From Halobacteriales archaeon QS_4_69_31 (GTDB taxonomy: Archaea > Halobacteriota > Halobacteria > Halobacteriales > Haloarculaceae): a stretch of 49,622 nt of DNA. Below, piece after piece: positions 26,052 to 34,254 of the stretch. A program made the translations under genes and the position numbers. How positions within the stretch are numbered: the first letter of the stretch is position 1; each line of letters opens with the position of its first letter. Under the pieces are notes generated by a model. The model was not told the origin of the DNA and did not search any database. It saw only the letters and a program-made list of their open reading frames with translations. The stretch spans positions 1-49,622 of the forward strand of contig PXRP01000015.1 of assembly GCA_003021655.1 (NCBI GenBank), in the 5' to 3' direction.

Positions 26052-26081
26052 AAACAACTACGACGAGTTTCGTAATAGTTG
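26052..26081 (-). promoter_or_regulatory. Inverted repeat upstream of copZ
   Basis: CAACTA (26055-26060) and TAGTTG (26076-26081) flank CGACGAGTTTCGTAA, itself containing CGA...TCG. It lies 30-55 bases upstream of the copZ start at 26025, in the place of a promoter or operator. It may be the target of the same repressor as copA, but the half-sites are only loosely alike. Confidence 0.4.
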
Positions 26082-26537
26082 CAGGGAAGTTGGACTAACT
26101 GTTCAAGCCTGCCCTCGGTAGAGAGTTCGAGCATCGACAATATATACCTAAACTGTCAATTTTGGCTTCGGTGGGGGATTATTTATAGCTTTTCTGTCAG
26201 GTTCGGCGAGGATGTGGGCCTGATGGCTTTTTTGCGGGCAAATATCCGAAATGAAACGCTTGGTCGGATTTTACTTTCCGAACCTGTGGGCTCGGCCGCG
26301 ATGACTGGATTCGATATACCAGTATGTGGTTTATCACGGCGGTCACCGGCGTCTCCCGCCGACGCCGAGAACCGCCGGAAGAAGTCCCATCGCCGGGGGC
26401 GTCGACCGCACGGCCGTCGCGAGTCGCCGTCCGGACCGGTCGGCGCCAGGCCGGACCGTCCGGCCCCGCCCCACGCTCCGTCGCCTGCTCGGCGGCCGCG
26501 CCGTATGAACTGTGGGACCCGAGAGCGAGTGTGGACC
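26082..26537. other. Intergenic region with AT-rich segment, no gene recognised
   Basis: About 450 bases without a supported gene. 26130-26290 is AT-rich (TTATTTATAG-type stretches) amid GC-rich DNA and may hold promoters or remnants of a mobile element. The open frames are Arg/Pro/Ser-rich and unlike real haloarchaeal proteins. Confidence 0.5.
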
Positions 26538-26834
26538 ATGGAGTTAGCGAGCCGGGACGCGCTGGACACGGCGCTCGTCGTCGTCGCGCTGGTGCTGGTC
26601 TACTCACACTCGGTGAGCACGACGGACCCGACCAGCATCGTCGGGGCGGTCGTCGCGGCACTAGTCTCGCTCGACCCGCTGGTCTATCTCGTCGTGGTGG
26701 GGGTCGGCGGCATCTGCTTTCTCGCTTATGACCTGCTCTACCTCCCGGGCCGGACCGAACCGTGTAGTCGCGTTTTAACGGCTGGCGCGACTGTTTTTGC
26801 TGTCCGGCCGTCGCCGGTCCGCGGCGGCCGATAA
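26538..26834 (+). CDS. Small hydrophobic membrane protein
   Basis: This 98-residue protein from ATG 26538 (MELASRDALDTALVVVALVL) has two or three predicted membrane helices: DTALVVVALVLVYSHSV, IVGAVVAALVSL, and PLVYLVVVGVGGICFLAYDLLYLP. The C-terminal 30 residues are basic and unlike the rest, so the true end may be earlier (a sequence change may have extended the frame). No family recognised. Confidence 0.5.
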   Translation: MELASRDALDTALVVVALVLVYSHSVSTTDPTSIVGAVVAALVSLDPLVYLVVVGVGGICFLAYDLLYLPGRTEPCSRVLTAGATVFAVRPSPVRGGR

Positions 26835-26876
26835 ACCACGACGGGCTATATCGAATCGCCACACCGACGGTTCGGC

Positions 26877-26954
26877 GGCAGTGTTTAGTGAAGAGATTCT
26901 TCCGCTATTTTACTCAGAGACAGCAGCGGGAAACTCTCCTCACTAAACACTGCC
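26877..26954. mobile_element. 78-bp MITE-like element with 15-bp perfect terminal repeats
   Basis: GGCAGTGTTTAGTGA at 26877-26891 is exactly repeated inverted at 26940-26954 (TCACTAAACACTGCC). The similarity extends imperfectly inward (AGAGATTCTTCCGCT versus GGAGAGTTTCCCGCT). CGGC flanks both sides (26873-26876 and 26955-26958), a possible 4-bp target duplication. The element is far less GC-rich than its surroundings. It is too short to code; it may be a non-autonomous derivative of an insertion sequence, or a structured transcript end. Confidence 0.65.
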
Positions 26955-27004
26955 CGGCGGGAAGACCGCGTATTTATATTCGTCCGGGACGCGACCTACC
27001 GGTG

Positions 27005-27868
27005 ATGGCCGCTGGAGGCGTCTTCGACCGACTCCGACAGCCCGAGTACACCGGCGAGAACAGGTGTCTCCCCTGTACGGGAGTGAACCTCGTCATCGCG
27101 GCAGTCCTGACCGTCGCCGTCGGCGCGGGGGCGGTCGCGGCCGGCGCGACGGGCCCGCAGGCGTTCGCCGCCGGCGCCGCGGTGTTTGCCTGCGCTGCCG
27201 GCGCGGTCTACCTGCGTGGCTACCTCGTGCCCGGGACGCCGTGGCTGACCGAGACCTACTTCCCCGATTGGGTGCTCCGGTGGTTCGACAAGGATACGAC
27301 GACCACGACCGTCGGGCCCCCGGGGACGGCCGACGCGACCGGGCCCGGCCCCGGGGAAGAAGACGTCGAGGCGACGCTCCAGCGCCTCGGCGCCGTCGAG
27401 GAGTGTGTGGACTCGGCGGACCTGTGTCTGACCGGGGAGTTCCGGTCGGCCTGGCGCGAGCGGATGGCCGACGCGCGGGCGAGGGAGATGCCACGGGCGG
27501 ACCTGGCGGGCCTCCTCAACGCCGACCCGGACGAGGTCTCTGTCGGCGACCGGGGAGACGCCTTCGAGGCGCGGATCGACGGCATGCTCGCCGGCCAGTG
27601 GGAGTCCCGCGCCGCCCTGCTCGCGGACGTGACCGCCGCCGCCGCCCTCCGCGAGCGCGTCGCGGACTGGGAGTCGGTCCCGGTCGCGGACCGCGGTCAG
27701 CTCCTGGAGGGTCTGCGGGTCTTCCTCGACCGCTGTCCGGCCTGTGACGGCCCGGTCGCGCTCGGCGAAGACGTCGTCGAGTCGTGCTGCCGGTCGGTCG
27801 ATGTCGTCACTGTCACCTGCGAGGACTGCGGCGCCCGCCTGTTCGAGGTCGAACACCCCGGCCAGTGA
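27005..27868 (+). CDS. Membrane-anchored hypothetical protein with C-terminal zinc-ribbon-like Cys
   Basis: This 287-residue protein from ATG 27005 starts MAAGGVFDRLRQPEYTGENR with an early CLPC pair. It has two hydrophobic segments (VNLVIAAVLTVAVGAGAV and AFAAGAAVFACAAGAVYLR), then a soluble acidic domain. The end has paired cysteines, CPACDGPV and CEDCGARLFEVEHPG, suggesting a zinc ribbon. Part of a conserved haloarchaeal family as far as I can judge; function unknown. Upstream in-frame starts fall inside the MITE-like element and are unlikely. Confidence 0.75.
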   Translation: MAAGGVFDRLRQPEYTGENRCLPCTGVNLVIAAVLTVAVGAGAVAAGATGPQAFAAGAAVFACAAGAVYLRGYLVPGTPWLTETYFPDWVLRWFDKDTTTTTVGPPGTADATGPGPGEEDVEATLQRLGAVEECVDSADLCLTGEFRSAWRERMADARAREMPRADLAGLLNADPDEVSVGDRGDAFEARIDGMLAGQWESRAALLADVTAAAALRERVADWESVPVADRGQLLEGLRVFLDRCPACDGPVALGEDVVESCCRSVDVVTVTCEDCGARLFEVEHPGQ

Positions 27869-28020
27869 GACCCCGCCCGTCCGAGGGCGAAGACACCGAG
27901 GCTGCGACCCATGGCCGTTCGAGGCCCGACACGCCGAGGCCGAGACACGGCCGGACCGGCGGCCCTCGGGTCGCCGTCGCGGACCGCAACCCCCATGCCG
28001 GTCGCGGTAGTGTCACGGGT

Positions 28021-28836
28021 ATGGTCGTCGCGGACCTGCACGTCCACACCACGAACTCGGACGGTCGTCTTACCCTCGACGCGGTCCCCGCGGCCGCCCG
28101 CGCGGCCGGCCTGGAGGCCGTCGCGGTCACCGACCACGACCGGCTCCACCCCGGCCTGGACGCGCCGGTCACCGACAGGGAAGGCGTCCGGCTGGTCCAC
28201 GGGATCGAACTCCGGGTCGACGCCGGCGACCAGCGGCTGGACCTGCTGGGCTACGGCGCGCGCCGGACGGACGCGCTCGACGCCGAGACCGACCGGATCC
28301 AGCGCGACCGCGTCGCCCGCGGGCGCGCCATCGTCGACTGCGTCGAGGAGCGCCTCGGCCACCCGCTCCCGGTCGACGTCGAGCGCGGTTTCGGCCGCCC
28401 GGACGTCGCGCGGGCGGTCGTCGAGAGCGACGACGGCTACGACGACATCGGCGCCGTCTTCGACGACCTCATCGGGGAGGACTGTCCCTGTTACGTCCCG
28501 CGGGACGTCCCGTCGTTCGAGCGCGGGCGCGAGGTCCTGGCGGGGGCGTGTGCGGTCGTCGGACTGGCCCACCCGCTCAGGTATCCCGACCCCGAGGCGG
28601 CGCTGGCGCGGGCCGAACGCCTCGACGCCGTCGAGGTCTACTACCCCTACGACGGCGAGCGCGGCCACGGCACGCTCTCGGAGAGCCCGCTCGACGTCGC
28701 GGCCGTGGAGGCGGCCGCCGAGCGCCACGACCTGCTGGTCACCGGCGGCAGCGACGCCCACGGCGAGACCCTCGGGACGACCGGCCTCCCGCGGACCGCC
28801 TACGAGCGCGTCGAACATGCCCTCGTGGGCAGGTGA
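28021..28836 (+). CDS. PHP-domain phosphoesterase
   Basis: This 271-residue PHP-domain metal-dependent hydrolase has the ordered metal motifs DLHVHTTNSDG, VTDHDRLH, GIELRVD, GLAHPLRY, and the final GGSDAHGETLG. These match the trinuclear site of single-domain PHP proteins such as RNase AM/YciV-type 3',5'-nucleotide or oligonucleotide phosphatases. Start at ATG 28021 just before the first metal motif. Exact substrate unknown. Confidence 0.88.
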   Translation: MVVADLHVHTTNSDGRLTLDAVPAAARAAGLEAVAVTDHDRLHPGLDAPVTDREGVRLVHGIELRVDAGDQRLDLLGYGARRTDALDAETDRIQRDRVARGRAIVDCVEERLGHPLPVDVERGFGRPDVARAVVESDDGYDDIGAVFDDLIGEDCPCYVPRDVPSFERGREVLAGACAVVGLAHPLRYPDPEAALARAERLDAVEVYYPYDGERGHGTLSESPLDVAAVEAAAERHDLLVTGGSDAHGETLGTTGLPRTAYERVEHALVGR

Positions 28837-28897
28837 CAACGGACGGTCGTCTGCCGGAGTCGGAGGCTTCAATGGTCCCGGGACCGTAGCGAGGCGC

Positions 28898-29062
28898 ATG
28901 CAGTGTCACTACTGTGACCGCGAGTCCGAGATCGCGGTCGAGAAAGACGGGGTTACGGTGGGCGTCTGCAAGTCTCACTTCCGCGAGCAGATGGAGGAGA
29001 TCGCGGACTCGGACTGGCTCGAGGGGATCGAGGAGGACCTGGACATCGACCGCGCCGAGTGA
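28898..29062 (+). CDS. Small zinc-finger protein, DUF6757-like
   Basis: This 54-residue protein has CHYCDRE near the N-terminus and a paired CKSHF further on, forming a four-ligand zinc site (C-x2-C...C-x2-H). It ends in a very acidic helix (EEIADSDWLEGIEEDLDIDRAE). It resembles a small conserved haloarchaeal family I recall as DUF6757; function unknown. Lies between the PHP and cupin genes on the same strand. Confidence 0.75.
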   Translation: MQCHYCDRESEIAVEKDGVTVGVCKSHFREQMEEIADSDWLEGIEEDLDIDRAE

Positions 29063-29108
29063 GCGGTCGACCCCCGACGTTTTTCGCCGCCGCCGTTGAT
29101 CTACTGGT

Positions 29109-29576
29109 ATGGAGCGGATAGCGACCACGGATCCCGACCGGCGGATGGGACCGGCCGCGGACAAGCGCGCGCTCTCGTCGGCACTGGGGACGACCGACCT
29201 CGCACTGAACTACTACGAACTCGACCCCGGCGACGCCTTCGGATTCGGCTACCACCGCCACCCCGAACAGGAGGAGGTGTTCTACGTCGTCGAGGGGACG
29301 GCGACCTTCGAGACCGAGGACGGCGACGTGGCCGTCGGCGCGGGCGAGGCGGTCAGGTTCGCGCCCGGCGAGTGGCAACTCGGGCGCAACGAGGGCGACG
29401 AGCGCGTCGTCGCGCTGGCGATGGGCGCGCCCAAGGCGGCCCGCGAGACCGAGATGCTCCGCGAGTGTCCCGACTGTGGCGGCCGCACCGAGAACGCCGT
29501 CGAGATGACCGACGACCGCGACGCCCTCGTGACGCGCTGTCTCGACTGCGGGACCGAGACCGGCCGCTTCACTTAG
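29109..29576 (+). CDS. Cupin protein with C-terminal zinc ribbon
   Basis: This 155-residue protein has a cupin barrel (residues about 33-107) with the metal motif GYHRHPEQEEVFYVVEG (His49, His51, Glu55). A C-terminal zinc ribbon follows, with Cys120/123 (CPDCGG) and Cys144/147 (CLDCGTETG). The cupin suggests a small-molecule binding or metabolic role, the ribbon a contact surface. Substrate not predictable. Confidence 0.85.
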   Translation: MERIATTDPDRRMGPAADKRALSSALGTTDLALNYYELDPGDAFGFGYHRHPEQEEVFYVVEGTATFETEDGDVAVGAGEAVRFAPGEWQLGRNEGDERVVALAMGAPKAARETEMLRECPDCGGRTENAVEMTDDRDALVTRCLDCGTETGRFT

Positions 29577-29995
29577 TCCCGGTCGCGGATCCCCGCGGCC
29601 ACCTCGCTGACCGGGTCCGCCATCCCCTCGGCCTGCTCGCGCTCGTCGGGGCCGATCCCCGCGTTTTGTACGTCGAGTGCCAGTACCTCCTGCACCAGGA
29701 CGACCAGCACCCAGGCAGCCCGGCGGTCGTCGAGCCCGGACGGGAGCGGCCGGACCGACTCGTACCCCTCCCGGAAGGGGGCGAGCGTCGGCTTTGGCTC
29801 GCGCCCCGCCCGAAAGAGCGGGAGTACCGTCCGCCAGTAGCCGTACCCGGCGGGCGCGACCAGCGCGTGCTTGAAGTCGACGAGCGCGGCCAACCCCGCG
29901 GGCGTGCCGTCCCCGTCCCGGCGGACGGTGACCGGCCGGGGACAGCGCTGTCGCTCCGGCCTGAAGAGGGCGTCCGGCGCTTCCGACCCGAAGGA
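29573..29995 (-). pseudogene. C-terminal fragment of an APH-type kinase
   Basis: On the minus strand, a frame reads ...PVTVRRDGDGTPAGLAALVDFKHALVAPAGYGYWRTVLPLF... to TAG-region 29573. The LVDFKHALV piece with the following aromatic segment is the metal-binding end of the catalytic core in aminoglycoside/homoserine/fructosamine kinase-type (APH) proteins. The N-lobe and the HGD catalytic loop that should precede it are absent; upstream DNA has no homologous continuation and the next gene starts divergently at 30094. The frame can be opened at TTG 29893 to give 106 residues. Probably a truncated gene. Confidence 0.55.
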
Positions 29996-30093
29996 CGAAA
30001 CCGTTGTGGCTGGACCGGGAGTCGTGTTCGGATCGTCGCTCCGGGTACTCCCCGCGAGGATACGTTCTTCCGTCCGCCTCGAGAAGTGACCCC

Positions 30094-30942
30094 ATGATAG
30101 TCGCCGAGACAGCGGACGGCTACCAGTTCGTCACACAGCCGGCCCACGCCCGGCTGGCCGGCCAGTTCGCCGACCACTGGGGCAACGACGCCTTCGAGCG
30201 CCCGGTCCCGTCCGCGCCGGTACGGCTCGCGGCCCACGCCCACGACACCGGGTGGGAGGCCTACGACCGCCGCCCCCACCTCGACGACGACGGGGAGCCG
30301 GTCGATTTCCGCGAGATGCCCGCCGGGACGTGGACCGACCTCTACGACGAGGGGATCGACGCCGTCGCGGGGATGGACCGGTACGCCGGCCTGCTCGTCT
30401 CCATGCACGGGGCCGGCCTCCGCAACCGCCGCTACGGCCTCTCGCCGTCCTGGCCGGAGACGCCGCCCGCCTTCGAGGGGTTCGTCCGGCGCGAGGAGAC
30501 GCGCCAGACCCGACTGCTCGCTGAGTTGCGCGAGACACGTGACTCCGTCTCGGCGGCCGACGCGGACCTGCTGGCCGCCCTCCACGAGGACTGTGCGGTC
30601 CCCGAGGGGTACGACGGCCGGCTCTGGCCCAACTACAAACTGCTACAGGCGTGGGACACGCTGTCGCTGGCGTTCTGTGTCGCCGACTCGCCGCCCGGCT
30701 ATCCACGGATCGAGGCCGTCCCGACGGCCGCCGACGGGCCCGACGAGACGCTGACCGTCGCGGCCGCCGGCGACGGGCAGTTCCGGGTCGACCCCTACCC
30801 GTTCGACACGTCTCCGCTCTCGGTCTCGGTCCCGGTCCGCACCGTCGAGACGGGCTTCGAGGGCGAGGCGGAACTCCTTCGAGCCTACTACGGGACGCCC
30901 CTGGAGACGCGGCAGGTCACGCTCCGGCGGGCGGAGTCCTAA
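30094..30942 (+). CDS. DUF3891 family protein
   Basis: This 282-residue protein starts MIVAETADGYQFVTQPAHARLAG. It contains family landmarks: QPAHARLAGQFADHWGN, AAHAHDTGWEAYDR, LVSMHGAGL, and a late LWPNYKLLQAWDTLSLAFC. The histidines at the N-terminus and the SMHG motif suggest a metal-dependent helical (HD-like) fold. No function is established for DUF3891. ATG 30094 is used; the frame opens further upstream over unrelated DNA. Confidence 0.85.
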   Translation: MIVAETADGYQFVTQPAHARLAGQFADHWGNDAFERPVPSAPVRLAAHAHDTGWEAYDRRPHLDDDGEPVDFREMPAGTWTDLYDEGIDAVAGMDRYAGLLVSMHGAGLRNRRYGLSPSWPETPPAFEGFVRREETRQTRLLAELRETRDSVSAADADLLAALHEDCAVPEGYDGRLWPNYKLLQAWDTLSLAFCVADSPPGYPRIEAVPTAADGPDETLTVAAAGDGQFRVDPYPFDTSPLSVSVPVRTVETGFEGEAELLRAYYGTPLETRQVTLRRAES

Positions 30943-31044
30943 CGACCGGGAGCGCACGGCGGGACTGGGAGAGAGCACAGCGGGCGGGACCGAGCGTCGG
31001 ACTGGACGACCCACGAAGACAGGGCACAGGGGCCGGGCGGTCCC

Positions 31045-32835
31045 TCAGACGAACTGTTCGAACTCGTCGAGGAACTCCCCGTAGGTGTCGATGGCGGCCT
31101 CGATGGGGTCGGCGGCGGTCATGTCGACGCCGGCGTCGTCGAGCAGTTCCAGCGGGTACTTGCGCGACCCGCTGGCGAGGAACTCGCGGTAGCGTTCGGC
31201 GGCGGGTTCGCCCTCGTCGAGGATGTCGCCGGCCAGCGCGGCCGCCGCCGAGAGCCCGGTCGCGTACTGGTAGACGTAGAACGCCCGGTAGAAGTGCGGG
31301 ATGCGCATCCACTCGCGGGCGATGCGGTCGTCGACGTCCGCGTCGGCGTAGTAGGTCGCCTTGAGGTCGCGGTAAAGTTCGTCCAGGCGGTCGGCGGTGA
31401 GCGCCTCACCCTTCTCTTCGAGTTCGTGGGTGCGGTGTTCGAACTCGGCGAACATCGTCTGCCGGAACAGCGTCGTGCGGAACCGTTCGAGGTACTGGTC
31501 GAGGACGTGCCGGCGGAGCCGTTCGTCCTCGACGACCTCGAGCAGGTGGTGGGTAAGCAACGTCTCGTTGACCGTCGAGGCCACCTCGGCGACGAAGATC
31601 TCGTAGCTGCTGTAGACGTAGGGCTGGTGGTCGCTGGTGTACTCCGAGTGCAGCGAGTGGCCGAGTTCGTGGGCCAGCGTGAACATCGAGGTGACGTCGT
31701 CCTGGTAGTTCATCAGGATGTACGGCTGGGAGTCGTAGGTCCCGCCCGAGTAGGCGCCAGAGCGCTTGTTGGCGGTCTCGTAGACGTCGACCCACCGGGA
31801 GTCCAGCCCCCCGGCGACACGGGACTGGTACTCATCGCCCAGCGGCGCGACCGCCTCGGTGACCCACTCGCGGGCACGGTCGTATTCGATTTCGGGGCTC
31901 TCACCGTCGACCATCGGGACATAGAGGTCCCACATCCGCAGCCGGTCGGCCCCGATGTGGCGGCGTTTCAGGTCCGCGTGCCGGCCCAGCACGTCGAGGT
32001 TGTCGTTGACGGTGTCGACGAGCGTGTCGTAGACCTCGACGGGGACGTTCGGGCCGTCGAGCGTGGCTTCGCGGGCGGTGTCGTAGTCGCGGGCGCGGGC
32101 CAGTTTCACGTCGGTCTTGACGCTGTTGCGGTAGGCCGCGGCGACGGCGTTGCGGTAGTCGTCCCACTCGTCGTAGAACAGTTCGTAGACCTCGCGGCGG
32201 AACTCCCGGTCGGGGTGTTCCTGGAGGGTGGTGAAGTTGTTGAGCGTGATCCGGCGGGTGTCGCCGTCGGGGTGGTCGACCGCGGGGAACTCGATGTCCG
32301 CGTTGGTGAGCATCTCGTAGACCTCGCCGGTCGACCCGAGCACCTCGCCCAGGTCCGCGAGCAGCGTCTCGACCTCGGCCGAGCGGGTGTGGGGTTTCGT
32401 CCGTAACACGTCGTCGAAGTAGTGCTCGTAGGTGTCGAGGTCAGGGTGTTCGCGCGTCCACCCCTCGACGGTCTCGCGGCCCAGGTCCTGTATCGCGGGC
32501 TCGATGAAGCTCCCGGCGCTGGCGGCCTCGGAGCGCAGCGACCGCGCGCGGGAGGAAAGCGCCTGGTAGTGGCTGTCGGCGGTGTTCTCGTCGCGGCGGT
32601 GCCGGGCGTAGGCGGCGACGTTCGTCACCTTCCGCATCACGGTCTCGTGGGTCTGGAGGGTCTCGTAGAGGTCGTCCGCGCTCTCGGTGACGCGCTCCTC
32701 GCAGGCTTCCAGGTCCGCGACCCGCTCTCTCGCCGCCGCGAAGGCGTCCTCCCAGGCGTCGTCGTCGGCGTAGAGGGCAGTCAGGTCCCACTTGTATTCC
32801 TCGTCGATCTCGCTTCGCTCGGGAACCGAACTCAT
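31045..32835 (-). CDS. pepF: Oligoendopeptidase F (M3 family)
   Basis: This 596-residue zinc metallopeptidase has the active-site HELGHSLHSEYT at residues 389-400 (His389, Glu390, His393) and a downstream third zinc ligand region EIFVAEVASTVNE. The acidic N-terminus (MSSVPERSEIDEEYKWDLTALY) is the typical PepF start. It cuts short cytoplasmic peptides. Normal length and no interruptions. Confidence 0.95.
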   Translation of the reverse strand: MSSVPERSEIDEEYKWDLTALYADDDAWEDAFAAARERVADLEACEERVTESADDLYETLQTHETVMRKVTNVAAYARHRRDENTADSHYQALSSRARSLRSEAASAGSFIEPAIQDLGRETVEGWTREHPDLDTYEHYFDDVLRTKPHTRSAEVETLLADLGEVLGSTGEVYEMLTNADIEFPAVDHPDGDTRRITLNNFTTLQEHPDREFRREVYELFYDEWDDYRNAVAAAYRNSVKTDVKLARARDYDTAREATLDGPNVPVEVYDTLVDTVNDNLDVLGRHADLKRRHIGADRLRMWDLYVPMVDGESPEIEYDRAREWVTEAVAPLGDEYQSRVAGGLDSRWVDVYETANKRSGAYSGGTYDSQPYILMNYQDDVTSMFTLAHELGHSLHSEYTSDHQPYVYSSYEIFVAEVASTVNETLLTHHLLEVVEDERLRRHVLDQYLERFRTTLFRQTMFAEFEHRTHELEEKGEALTADRLDELYRDLKATYYADADVDDRIAREWMRIPHFYRAFYVYQYATGLSAAAALAGDILDEGEPAAERYREFLASGSRKYPLELLDDAGVDMTAADPIEAAIDTYGEFLDEFEQFV

Positions 32836-32924
32836 GGCCCCGGATCCGTCCCGGACGGCCGTAAGTGTTTCAGAGTCGGCCGGGCGGCCCCAGTCTTTAG
32901 TCCCGACGGGTCGACCTACCGGCG

Positions 32925-33356
32925 ATGACAGACCTCACCGCGTTCGTCGACGGCATCGTCCACGAACCGACGCAGACGGAGGGGCGCGGCCTCGGTCTGA
33001 CGGTCGCGGCGGTCCACGAGGTGACCGACCCCGGGCGCGTCGACTTCGGCGGCGGCGAACTCGAACCCGCCGAGACGACGCCCCACCCGAGCGAGTTACG
33101 GGACCCCGACGACGACTACGAGTGGTGGCACCTCGACGCCGGGCAGTACCTCATCGAGTACAACGAGTCGCTGGCACTGCCCGAGGGGACCGTCGCGACC
33201 GTCCAGACCCGCAACGCCGTCCGCGCCCGCGGGGCCTTCCATCCGACGCTACACGTCCCGGAACTGGACCGCGTGCCGCTGTCGGTTGGGGGCGCCGGCC
33301 TCCTGCTCAAGGAGAACGCCCGCGTCTCGACGGTTGTCGGCGTCGACCAGGCCTGA
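32925..33356 (+). CDS. dCTP deaminase/dUTPase-like protein
   Basis: This 143-residue protein of the trimeric dUTPase/DCD fold has the landmarks VDFGGGELEPAE, WWHLDAGQYLIEYNESLALPEG, a partial R-x(7)-GAFHP active-site motif (RNAVRARGAFHP), and the final GAGLLLKENARV strand. It would lower cellular dCTP or dUTP. It is shorter than canonical DCD, and catalytic residues are partly altered, so the precise reaction is uncertain. Confidence 0.82.
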   Translation: MTDLTAFVDGIVHEPTQTEGRGLGLTVAAVHEVTDPGRVDFGGGELEPAETTPHPSELRDPDDDYEWWHLDAGQYLIEYNESLALPEGTVATVQTRNAVRARGAFHPTLHVPELDRVPLSVGGAGLLLKENARVSTVVGVDQA

Positions 33357-33393
33357 CTGTCCGCTCCGGAGGGGCGGTCGCGACGGCGGGGGG

Positions 33394-33577
33394 TCACTCC
33401 CGTCCGCGCTGGTCGGCGATCCGTTCGAGCGCGTCGGCGATGGCGTCCAGCGCGACGATGACGCGCCACGCGACATAGAGGAGCCAGGATGAGGCCCGGA
33501 ACGAATCCGAGCAGTATCGACCCCTGGACGAGGACCTGTCCGGCATGTGGCCGCTCGGACCGGGTGCCTGAAAACAC
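33394..33577 (-). pseudogene. Frameshifted small membrane protein
   Basis: Two overlapping minus-strand frames complement each other. From GTG 33577 one reads [22 protein letters not shown]... to GFVPGLILA (a hydrophobic helix). The next frame supplies LLYVAWRVIVALDAIADALE-RIADQRGRE to the stop at 33394. Joined by a shift around 33480-33490 they give one membrane helix plus an amphipathic acidic tail of about 60 residues, a sensible haloarchaeal small membrane protein. A real frameshift or a sequencing error is implied. Confidence 0.5.
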
Positions 33578-33787
33578 TCGCGGGACGGGACACTCCTGCC
33601 GGAGCCGAGGTCCTCCGGTCGTCCGCCGGGCACCCGCATCGGCCCTACTCCGCCGGACGCCCGCATCGGTCCCGTCGTCTGTCGGGGTGTCCGCATCGGC
33701 CCCACTCCGTCGGACGCCCGGACGGGCCGAGCAGGCGGGCGAGAGCGGTTCGACGGCCTTTTTACGCGGCGACCAGTTCGCTCGTGT
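33578..33787. repeat. Degenerate tandem repeats upstream of S6e
   Basis: Three to four copies of a roughly 35-bp unit containing CCGCATCGGCCC-ACTCC, at about 33630-33725, with drift between copies. They encode the same GVGPMR-type words in antisense frames but no believable protein. 33750-33765 (GGCCTTTTTACG) is the likely TATA box for the S6e gene. Confidence 0.5.
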
Positions 33788-34171
33788 ATGGCTGAGTTCA
33801 CGGTCGCCGTCGCGGACCCGGACGACGGCACCACCTACCAGGTCGAGGTCGACGGACAGGACGCGAACCGGTTCATCGGGCGCGAGATCGGCGAGGAGGT
33901 CGACGGCGGCGCCGTCGGCCTGTCGGGGTTCACGCTCGAACTCATCGGCGGGTCGGACGCCACCGGCCGGCCGATGCGATCGGACGTGCGGGGCTCGGAA
34001 CTGAAGACGGTCCTCTCTGACGGCGGCACCGGCTACAACCCCACCCGCGATGGCGAACGCAGGCGCATCACCGTCCGCGGCCGCGAGGTCAGCGACGAGA
34101 CGCGCCAGATAAACGCCCGCATCGCGAGTCGCGGCGACGGCGACCCCGCCGACCTGCTCGGTGACGAGTGA
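33788..34171 (+). CDS. rps6e: 30S ribosomal protein S6e
   Basis: This 127-residue S6e starts [23 protein letters not shown]. It contains the conserved [37 protein letters not shown] (shown in part), then [24 protein letters not shown]. The archaeal length is typical. A TTTTTACG box at 33756-33763 supports a short-leader transcript. Confidence 0.95.
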   Translation: MAEFTVAVADPDDGTTYQVEVDGQDANRFIGREIGEEVDGGAVGLSGFTLELIGGSDATGRPMRSDVRGSELKTVLSDGGTGYNPTRDGERRRITVRGREVSDETRQINARIASRGDGDPADLLGDE

Positions 34172-34254
34172 CGACCCCGACGGACTAGTCTCGCTGTGTC
34201 CCGCGACGGCCGCCCGCAGGCGGTCGCTTCGGCTCTGACCGGAAGTGACTCCTT

